Origin: Verrucomicrobiota bacterium
GTDB taxonomy: Bacteria > Verrucomicrobiota > Verrucomicrobiia > CAIQCK01
DNA length: 64,000 bases
Direction: 5' to 3'
NCBI GenBank assembly: GCA_016222825.1
Contig: JACRQF010000025.1
Coordinates: 1-64,000, forward strand
In this document: positions 58,107-64,000 of the stretch, one piece after another
Position numbering within the stretch: position 1 is the first letter of the stretch
How the letters are laid out: each line of letters begins with the position of its first letter
Made by a program: the position numbers and the translations under genes
Notes under the pieces: generated by a model
What the model was told of the DNA's origin: nothing
Seen by the model: only the letters and a program-made list of their open reading frames with translations
Database searches by the model: none

Positions 58107-59423
58107 TCACGGTTGCCGTTCGCCCGGTCGGACGCAGGCGTTTGTCTCGCAGGCGTGGGAACGATGGAGGAGGTTGAAGCGGTTCCGGGAGATCCAGTCG
58201 TAAACAGGCGTGCCGATCAGGCCTAGCCCCGGAAGGTTCAGCAACGGCGCGAGCGGCCAGAGCATCGGCAGCCAGAGCGACAGCCGCCGGAAAGCATGGA
58301 ACCCGCCGGAAAGCCGGGCACTTGGCTCCAATAAATAGATGCGGGTGTGGCAGGCTTCCGGCGTGAGCGCGGGGTGCAGGTTGGCGACGTCAATGCTGCG
58401 AAAGTCCACGGGTTCGATGCGGCCGGTCGGGTCGAGCGCGAGGATGCGGGCCAGCGACGCGCGACAGAAACCGCAGCCGCCGTCGTAGATGAGCCTCGCG
58501 CGGCCGCGTTGCCGCCACAGTTCGCGGCGGCGCTCCAGCCACGCGAGGAGCGTTTCCGGTTCCACGAAGAGCAAGAGCATCGGCGGAAAGAGGAAGAAGA
58601 AGATGGTCGGCACGTGCATCGTCGCCACCAGCAGGATGTGGAACACGAAACCGGCGGCAATGGCAAAGGGGCGGCTTTTCCGCCAGAACAACCAGAACGG
58701 CAGGGTCATCTCGCAAAGGATCACGCCGATGCCGATGGCGTAGCAGAGGTCGGGATGCGCGCCCAGGAACTCGCGCCCCGGAAACGCCTTGATGACGCCC
58801 ATCGGCGGCGAGTGCATGAGGTAATAATAGGGGTTGTCCGTCAGCCAGTTGCCCTGCGCGGTCCATTTGCACAAGCCGGTGAAGAAATAGGTCGCGGCGA
58901 GTTGGATTTGCAGGAGACGCTGGATGAAGAACGGGCGGGGCCGCCGCCACGGCTCCGGGTCGCCGCGGATGAGCGCGTCGAGCGAGAAGCTGTCGCCGGG
59001 ATACGGCGTCACGATCATCAGGAAGAGCGTCACGAGCAGGATGTCGTAGGAGAGCGTGCCGATGTGCAGGCAGTTCCGCGCGTAGAAGTAGTAGCAGCCC
59101 AGGTCCATTACGATGCCGGCAACCTGTGTGAACGCTCCCAGCAGAAATGCCAGCCACGCCAGCGTGAAGACGCCTGCCATCGTCCAGACGAACCAGTCGG
59201 GGTTCTGGTCCACCCATCGCAAGACGCTAGCGGTGAAAAAGGACGGGTTGTATTCCCGGAACGCGGTGGAGAGGTAGTTGTCCTCCATGTGCAGGAACGT
59301 CGGGAAGATGTGCAGCCCCACGGTGGCCGCCACCGCGATGCGGAACAGCCCCAGGCTCAGCGACGGCCGCTCCGCGAGAAACGCCCGCTCCCACCATGTC
59401 GCGATTGGGTTTTCAGAACTCAT
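58107..59423 (-). CDS. HTTM-DCC (DUF393) fusion membrane protein
   Basis: 438 residues. Residues about 1-300 form the HTTM domain (horizontally transferred transmembrane, related to vitamin-K-dependent gamma-carboxylase) with about eight helices. Residues about 305-420 are a DCC/DUF393 thiol-disulfide oxidoreductase domain with DGGCGFC (Cys-x-x-Cys). The two functions are commonly separate or adjacent genes. The reaction is unknown; a membrane-linked redox or carboxylation role is inferred. ATG 59423 is preferred over the earlier ATG at 59447. Confidence 0.83.
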   Translation of the reverse strand: MSSENPIATWWERAFLAERPSLSLGLFRIAVAATVGLHIFPTFLHMEDNYLSTAFREYNPSFFTASVLRWVDQNPDWFVWTMAGVFTLAWLAFLLGAFTQVAGIVMDLGCYYFYARNCLHIGTLSYDILLVTLFLMIVTPYPGDSFSLDALIRGDPEPWRRPRPFFIQRLLQIQLAATYFFTGLCKWTAQGNWLTDNPYYYLMHSPPMGVIKAFPGREFLGAHPDLCYAIGIGVILCEMTLPFWLFWRKSRPFAIAAGFVFHILLVATMHVPTIFFFLFPPMLLLFVEPETLLAWLERRRELWRQRGRARLIYDGGCGFCRASLARILALDPTGRIEPVDFRSIDVANLHPALTPEACHTRIYLLEPSARLSGGFHAFRRLSLWLPMLWPLAPLLNLPGLGLIGTPVYDWISRNRFNLLHRSHACETNACVRPGERQP

Positions 59424-59447
59424 GGCACGGGATGCAGTCTTGACCAA

Positions 59448-59814
59448 CGATTCAGCCGCCGCAGCCCCTCACCCTGACCCCATCGGATGGGGCGAGGGAA
59501 GCGGCTCACACGGCTTTGAAAGTGCTCACCATTTGGTTCGCGTGTCTTACAGTGCGGCGGAGCCGCGGTAAAACGTAGCCGCCGACGTAAGGAGGCGGAG
59601 TGATTGGCCGGCGACAGAAATGAGCATAGAGACGTCATTGGCGACGCTTCGTTCGCGACACCTTCTCCTGTCATGCTCTCCGCCTCCTTACGTCGGCGGC
59701 TACGAAGCGCGCAAAACTTCCACGTTGGTGAGTCGCAGCGCCGCGCGCGCGTCCTCTCCCTCTCCCCGCACCAACGGGGAGAGGGGCGGGGTGAGGGGCT
59801 GCGGCGATTGAATG
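59448..59814. repeat. Nested REP-like inverted repeats (families A and D)
   Basis: The outer pair (family D) is CGATTCAGCCGCCGCAGCC... at 59448-59474 with its near-complement at 59788-59814. The inner pair (family A) is perfect over 26 bases at 59575-59600 and 59678-59703, identical in type to the copy inside the GH38 gene (one base differs). Short GC hairpins at about 59480 and 59765 lie between. The stretch between two minus-strand genes contains no gene. Confidence 0.85.
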
Positions 59815-59822
59815 GTTGCGGT

Positions 59823-60272
59823 TTAGTCACAACGATAAATGTTCTGCCGGATCTGGCGGCCCGGCTCCTTCGTCACCGACGGCGTCCAGACCTGCACGAT
59901 GTCGAATCCGTCGCAGGCCGGGAACTTGCGGCGCAGGTAGCGGCAGAAGGCGCGCTCGTGGGCCGGGTCGAGCACGGTGATGAGCACGTTGCGGCGGATG
60001 TTGTCGCAGCCAATCCAGCGCGTCGCGAAGATGCGGTGCGGGTCAATCAACTCGCGCTTGTCGCCGATGCGGCCCCAGACCTCGGCGCGCCCGTCCGTGT
60101 CGTCCACGTGATAGAACATGATCCAGCCTGCCGGCGGGAACAGGAACATGACCTTCGGCAGGTCGGCGCGGAGCCAGCGGCCGAGATAGTTATATCGCAG
60201 CGACTCGTAACAGAAGACCGTGAGCCAGACAGCCACGAAGACGGATATGCGAAACTTTCGGTTCGCCGTCAT
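59823..60272 (-). CDS. Small membrane-anchored hypothetical protein
   Basis: 149 residues from ATG 60272. One N-terminal membrane segment (ISVFVAVWLTVFCYESL) is followed by a soluble domain with PPAGWIMFYHVDDTDGRAEVWG and AFCRYLRRKFPACDGFDIVQVW. It is close to the HTTM-DCC gene on the same strand, separated only by the REP cluster, so it may be a partner. No family name recalled. Confidence 0.65.
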   Translation of the reverse strand: MTANRKFRISVFVAVWLTVFCYESLRYNYLGRWLRADLPKVMFLFPPAGWIMFYHVDDTDGRAEVWGRIGDKRELIDPHRIFATRWIGCDNIRRNVLITVLDPAHERAFCRYLRRKFPACDGFDIVQVWTPSVTKEPGRQIRQNIYRCD

Positions 60273-60340
60273 GGGGGAAATTACCGGTGGATTCCCCGAT
60301 GTCCATCTTCGTTTCGCAGACGCCGGCGACAACAAAGTAG

Positions 60341-60396
60341 TCATCACGCTCCGCGTGACGGCTTCAAGGGGAAGAGCCTCACGCGGAGTGTGACGA
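60341..60396. repeat. REP-like inverted repeat, family C
   Basis: TCATCACGCTCCGCGTGA (60341-60358) and TCACGCGGAGTGTGACGA (60379-60396) are complementary except for two positions. Its right arm overlaps the stop codon of the PAP2 gene, so it may help end that transcript. Confidence 0.75.
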
Positions 60397-61050
60397 CTGC
60401 TTTGCCTCATCCTCCCGCCGGCAGCGGCGCGCGGCGAAGCCCAGCACCACGCCGTTGAGCGTCCCCACCCACGCGCCCACCCACACATCGGAAGGGAAAT
60501 GGCTCCGCTGGCAGACCCGCGACCAGCCGACCCCGGCCGCGCCCGCCAGCAACGGCACGCCCACCGGCGGCAACGCCACCGCCAGCGCCCCCGCCGTGGC
60601 AAACGCCGTCGTCGTGTGCGCCGAGGGGAAACTGAAGTAATCGCGATGGAAGTGCGGCCCGTAGAGACCGTCCGGCACGCCCACGCCCGGCCGCGGCCGG
60701 CCCGTGGCGAAGCGCACGATGTCCACCTCGATGCCCGCCACGCTCGCGCCCAGGAGGCACGCCAGCGCCGCCGTGCGCCACCACGGACGCCGCAGCGCCG
60801 CGCCAGCCAGCCACAACGCCGCCGTGATGATCAGCGTCCCCGTCCAGTAATCACCCCACTTGCTGAACAGCGTCGCGATCCGGTGCCACGGCTCCCCGAC
60901 GCCGGAGACCCAATTGCTCCACGCGCGGTCGTATGGCAGCAACAGCGCGCAGCCGATCGCCGCCACGACGAGCGACGCCGCCAGCGCGACCCATCGCTCC
61001 CGCGCGATGCGGCCAGCCTGGACCAGAAGGCGTTGGATTGTCTTGAACAT
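60379..61050 (-). CDS. PAP2-family membrane phosphatase
   Basis: 223 residues with about five membrane segments. The phosphatase motifs are RFATGRPRP (motif 1, Arg for the usual Lys), PSAHTTT (motif 2) and SRVCQRSHFPSDVWVG (motif 3, with catalytic His and Asp). Likely dephosphorylates a lipid phosphate such as undecaprenyl-PP or phosphatidate at the membrane. Its end lies in a REP-like repeat. The C-terminus is short and polar. Confidence 0.88.
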   Translation of the reverse strand: MFKTIQRLLVQAGRIARERWVALAASLVVAAIGCALLLPYDRAWSNWVSGVGEPWHRIATLFSKWGDYWTGTLIITAALWLAGAALRRPWWRTAALACLLGASVAGIEVDIVRFATGRPRPGVGVPDGLYGPHFHRDYFSFPSAHTTTAFATAGALAVALPPVGVPLLAGAAGVGWSRVCQRSHFPSDVWVGAWVGTLNGVVLGFAARRCRREDEAKQSSHSA

Positions 61051-61186
61051 TGGCCGTCACCATAGCCGCCCCCGTCCGGCGAGACAATCGGGATTCTCCG
61101 CCCGTGTGAAAATCCCGTTCAACAACTCAGCCAGCAGTTTTGCAAGAAGAAGTCGGCCTCCTCCGGCAGCCGTTCAGGCCTCACCG

Positions 61187-61891
61187 TCACCACGAGATTC
61201 TGACGTCATAGATATCTGATCCACCCTTCTTGTCATCGAGATAAATGGAAAGCGTTTGCTCGTTCGCGTTGGTCGGCGGCTCGATCATCTTCACCTCGCC
61301 GCGGCCCAGATGTTTCCTGACGCTGACGACGGAAGTCCCGAACGGGGCCAACGGCGGTGCGAAGCCCGTGAAGTTCTCGGTCCGCTTGCCCTGCCACTGC
61401 GGGTGCCACCGCACGCCGTTGATGGTAATCGCCTCCGGTTTGCCCCAGCCGTTATGCTCGATCCAAAGCTGCCCGTCACGCACCTTGACCGTGTCCTGGC
61501 CGTCCACGCGCAACTTGAGGCTGATCTTGCGCACGCCGACGGGAGCGCCCATGGCGGGCAGGGGCGCGAGAACCGGCAACCCCGTCTTCGGCGCGGTGCC
61601 CGCGGCTGCGGCAGTTGGGCTCCCCGGATTGCCCCGCGCCACAATCCTCACCACGGTTTGCTGATCCGTCAGCGTCAACGTCACGATCATGCCCGCCCGC
61701 AATTGCTCCGCGACCGCTCGCACGCCGTTGATCGTCACATCCGTGAAGCTGGCGACGCGAAAGCTTTTCAAGCCGCCGCTCTGGTCCACCGTTAGGATGC
61801 CGGCGGTCTTCTCAAATGAAACCACCTTGTAGTCCGCCAACGCCTTTGCCCCGCCCGCCGCGAGCAGCACCGCCGCAACGGCCATCAACAT
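61187..61891 (-). CDS. Exported hypothetical protein
   Basis: About 234 residues. A signal peptide follows the start (LMAVAAVLLAAGGAKALA). The N-terminal half (ILTVDQSGGLKSFRVASFTDVTINGVRAVAEQLRAGMIVTLTLTD) resembles a small beta barrel. A Pro/Ala linker (about 85-110) leads to a second beta domain (QDTVKVRDGQLWIEHNGWGKPEAITINGVRWHP). The start is not certain (ATG 61891 or 61885). No family recognised; it is likely a periplasmic binding protein. Confidence 0.6.
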   Translation of the reverse strand: MLMAVAAVLLAAGGAKALADYKVVSFEKTAGILTVDQSGGLKSFRVASFTDVTINGVRAVAEQLRAGMIVTLTLTDQQTVVRIVARGNPGSPTAAAAGTAPKTGLPVLAPLPAMGAPVGVRKISLKLRVDGQDTVKVRDGQLWIEHNGWGKPEAITINGVRWHPQWQGKRTENFTGFAPPLAPFGTSVVSVRKHLGRGEVKMIEPPTNANEQTLSIYLDDKKGGSDIYDVRISW

Positions 61892-62055
61892 CAATCGCTT
61901 TATACGACACCTTTCGATTTTTGCCCGGTGCCCGCACCGGGCGGATGATGGATGTTCGCCGCGTGAGGGCACGCAGCCTACACCGCTCATCTCTGCGGGG
62001 ATTTTGCGCGCCGCGGGCACGGTGGGCAAGCGGTTTTCGCCATCGCCGGGGGGGG

Positions 62056-62123
62056 GCGGGCATCTTGCCCGCCTTGGGCCGAACAGGATTAAGAACGACA
62101 ACGGGCAAGATGTCCGCGCTCCC
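62056..62123. repeat. REP-like inverted repeat, family E, next to a G9 run
   Basis: GCGGGCATCTTGCCC (62056-62070) pairs with GGGCAAGATGTCCGC (62103-62117) with one mismatch; the left arm can also fold on itself. A G9 run (62048-62056) lies next to it. It lies between two minus-strand genes (61892-62153), a stretch without a gene. Confidence 0.7.
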
Positions 62124-62153
62124 AGGCCGGAATCTCCCATCGCGATCTCCACT

Positions 62154-63458
62154 TCACACCGTCCACGGCGCGCGCAGGGCGCGTCGCATCATGCGGGCGG
62201 CGGAGTCGTCACCGACGATCGTCTCGCGCTTCGGGTCCCACTTGATCTTGCGGCCGGTGCGGATGCAGATGTCTCCGAGATGGCTGATGAAGTCGGATTG
62301 CACGGCGGAATCAATGTTGCTCGCCGGCGTGCGGCGGGTCAGGACACAGTTGAGGAAGTCGCCGTAGTGGTTGTTCTCCTGAAGCAGGTGGATTTCGTCG
62401 GGCTTGATCTTCACGTCCAGTAGCGATGCCGGCTCGGCGGCCAACGTCTGGCGACCGCGGCCGACGGCGATCCATCCTTTCGTGCCGACGAACGTCGTCA
62501 GGTCGGAGCCGGGCTTGAGCGTGAACTCCGCGCCGCTCGCGTAACGACCGCGCACGTCCCAATCCATGACGGTGTCGAAGAGGCCGTCGGTCGGGATAAC
62601 GCCGGTGCCTTCGTATTCCACCGGGATGTGCGGGTAACCCCAATGCGCGATGTCCAGCGGATGCGCGCCCCAGCCGGCGATGAAACCGATGGCGTAGTCG
62701 TAAATGTGATAAACCCCCTTGCCAGAACCGCCACCCAGACAACGGTCACGGCAGAACGGCGTCACCGGCGCGGGGCCGAGCCAGAGATCGTAGTCAACGC
62801 CCTCCGCCACCGGCTCCGGCTTGGCGCCGCCGCCGCGCTGGCCATTGGGCGCAATGACGTGGACGGCCTTGATGTCGCCGATGTAACCGTTTCGGACCAG
62901 CTCGCACGCGAAGCCGCAATGCTGGCTGAACGACCGCTGCTGCGTGCCGTATTGAAACACCGCGCCGTGCAGATGGACCGTCTCGCGCATCGCCTTGTCG
63001 TGCTCCATGCTGATGCCGAGCGGTTTCTCGACATAGACATCCTTTCCCGCGCGCACCGCTGCGATGGCGGCCGGCACGTGCCAGTGGTCGGGCGTGGCGA
63101 CGACAACGGCGTCAATGTCGTCGCACGCAAGCAGTTCGCGGAAATCGTTGTAGGTGCGGCAGCCTTTGTAACCGAGCCGCTCGCGGTCGGCGGCGTAACG
63201 CTGCTCAACGCGCTTGGCGGCGGCCTCGCGGCGGTCCTTGATGGGGTCGCACGTGGCGACGCTCTGGCCCTGTGCGCAGCCGAGGAAACCGTTGAGCAAG
63301 CCGGTGCCCTGGCCGCCGACGCCGATGTGGCCGACGTTGACGCGCTTGCTCGGAGCGCTGGCGCCGAGCAGGCGGGCGGGGATGAAGTTCGGGAACGCCA
63401 GCGCCGCGCCGGCGGCGGAGGTGCGCTGGAGGAACTGACGACGGGTGATTCGATTCAT
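62154..63458 (-). CDS. Tat-exported Gfo/Idh/MocA-family oxidoreductase
   Basis: 434 residues. MNRITRRQFLQRTSAAGAALAF is a twin-arginine signal. The Rossmann fold shows VNVGHIGVGGQG and DAVVVATPDHWH. YVEKPLGI is the EKP motif that marks NAD(P)-dependent sugar oxidoreductases of this family. C-terminal residues include YDYAIGFIAGWGAHPLDIAHW. AAGGAG lies 6 bases before the ATG. A PmoA-like gene ends 14 bases upstream on the same strand, so both are probably one operon for sugar or glycoside oxidation. Confidence 0.9.
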   Translation of the reverse strand: MNRITRRQFLQRTSAAGAALAFPNFIPARLLGASAPSKRVNVGHIGVGGQGTGLLNGFLGCAQGQSVATCDPIKDRREAAAKRVEQRYAADRERLGYKGCRTYNDFRELLACDDIDAVVVATPDHWHVPAAIAAVRAGKDVYVEKPLGISMEHDKAMRETVHLHGAVFQYGTQQRSFSQHCGFACELVRNGYIGDIKAVHVIAPNGQRGGGAKPEPVAEGVDYDLWLGPAPVTPFCRDRCLGGGSGKGVYHIYDYAIGFIAGWGAHPLDIAHWGYPHIPVEYEGTGVIPTDGLFDTVMDWDVRGRYASGAEFTLKPGSDLTTFVGTKGWIAVGRGRQTLAAEPASLLDVKIKPDEIHLLQENNHYGDFLNCVLTRRTPASNIDSAVQSDFISHLGDICIRTGRKIKWDPKRETIVGDDSAARMMRRALRAPWTV

Positions 63459-63471
63459 GACGTGCTCCTTC

Positions 63472-64000
63472 TCAAAGCTGCTGCATCTTGCTGAACTGAA
63501 ACCATTCCTTCTCGACCGCTGCCTTCTCAAACGCGCCGGTGTGGACGAGCAACCGGTAGCGCAGCGTGAGCTTGCCGCCAGCCGGCAATGTGAGCGGTTC
63601 ATTGAATATCAGCGCGGGGCTGAAGTAAGGCATCCCCGCCGCGACATACCACGGCGTCGGGTGGCGCAGGTTCGAGGGGTGATCGAACACCGCCACGCCG
63701 CCCGGCTTGCCGCTAAAGTCCATCCATCGCGCGGGCTTGCCGTGGGTCTCCGTCTGGCCAGTCGCACCTTCGCTGTTGGTGAACGTCCAGCCACGCGTCG
63801 CCGCCGCCATGCGCAGCGACAGGCCGGCGTAACCGCCGTGGCTCTTGCCATCTGGCTGGCCCGGAATCGGCGTGCGGTCCAGCTTCACTTCCTTGTCCGT
63901 GGCGGTGAACGTGGACTCCCAGTCAAGGCGGTAGTTCTTCGCGGCGTCCGGCGCGCTGACGGCGATCACACGTTTCTCGCGCAACACGGGCGGGGCGTCG
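63472..64000 (-). CDS. PmoA-like (DUF6807) protein, N-terminus beyond window
   Basis: At least 176 residues, open to the window edge. The segment HGGYAGLSLRMAAATRGWTFTNSEG and ARWMDFSGKPGGVAVFDHPSNLRHPTPWYV is the conserved core of DUF6807, often annotated as methane-oxygenase-like PmoA although unrelated to methane oxidation. Frequently found next to Gfo/Idh/MocA genes in PVC bacteria, as here. Probably a secreted beta-sandwich; reaction unknown. Confidence 0.8.
   Translation of the reverse strand, partial: DAPPVLREKRVIAVSAPDAAKNYRLDWESTFTATDKEVKLDRTPIPGQPDGKSHGGYAGLSLRMAAATRGWTFTNSEGATGQTETHGKPARWMDFSGKPGGVAVFDHPSNLRHPTPWYVAAGMPYFSPALIFNEPLTLPAGGKLTLRYRLLVHTGAFEKAAVEKEWFQFSKMQQL

Noticed and set aside
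60301..60400. Protein-coding extension of the small membrane protein to 60602
   Set aside because: It would read through a REP-like repeat and the antisense of the PAP2 gene. The ATG at 60272 gives a normal membrane anchor.

Overview
The window is about 64 kb of GC-rich DNA from a Gram-negative bacterium of the PVC group, most likely Verrucomicrobiota near Limisphaerales/Pedosphaera. This is inferred from gene content only: Tat-exported Gfo/Idh/MocA oxidoreductase with a PmoA-like (DUF6807) neighbour, ThuA-domain protein, S1 sulfatase, GH38 and GH2-like enzymes, five-bladed propeller hydrolases, a small FnIII protein, an Mla-type MCE transporter, a TonB-dependent receptor and many short inverted repeats. 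No rRNA gene is present to settle the taxonomy.

Layout. 1-4377 (-): 5'-complete, 3'-truncated giant secreted protein with LamG, cyclophilin, Ig-like and four tandem beta repeats. 4788-8347 (+): ManA-like isomerase, zinc dehydrogenase, then a bacterial eRF1-like (baeRF) protein. 8491-12227 (+): lipid-transport operon (MlaE permease, degenerate MlaF ATPase, MCE protein, TPR lipoprotein). 12261-13508 (-): nucleoside transporter. 13617-19475 (+): GH2-like enzyme plus propeller hydrolase. 19657-24274: small Cys/His-rich ORF, LysM lipoprotein, a repeat-rich spacer with paired hairpins before an FnIII gene, and a Tat-exported mannonate-dehydratase-like protein.

24349-39214 is a 15 kb integrative element inserted in the anticodon loop of tRNA-Cys(GCA). 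It is bounded by 62-bp identical direct repeats, and GGTATCC repeats just inside both ends look like integrase arm sites. The left half carries the tyrosine integrase, RHH and HTH regulators and a D5-like ATPase. The right half is defence-type cargo: a STAS-GHKL ATPase paired with a STAS-like DUF4325 protein, a complete type III restriction-modification pair, and a HigB-HigA-SecB-like toxin-antitoxin-chaperone (TAC) operon.

39671-45777 (+): signalling operon of TonB-dependent receptor, YfiR-like periplasmic protein, CHASE8-type hybrid histidine kinase and receiver. 45860-48868 (-): tRNA-Pro, TyrRS, an alpha/beta-hydrolase lacking its serine, and an EF-P variant with a non-canonical loop. 48987-57336: sugar-scavenging block (ThuA, GH38 alpha-mannosidase, sulfatase, propeller hydrolase, sugar porter). 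57411-64000: signal peptidase I, HTTM-DCC fusion, small membrane protein, PAP2 phosphatase, an exported unknown, Gfo/Idh/MocA and PmoA-like proteins.

At least five families of REP-like inverted repeats occur in the chromosomal part. One copy lies in frame inside the GH38 gene. The strongest candidate for something little described is the element cargo, especially the STAS-ATPase/DUF4325 pair next to type III RM and TAC; the hairpin-bracketed ladder upstream of the FnIII gene is the second.
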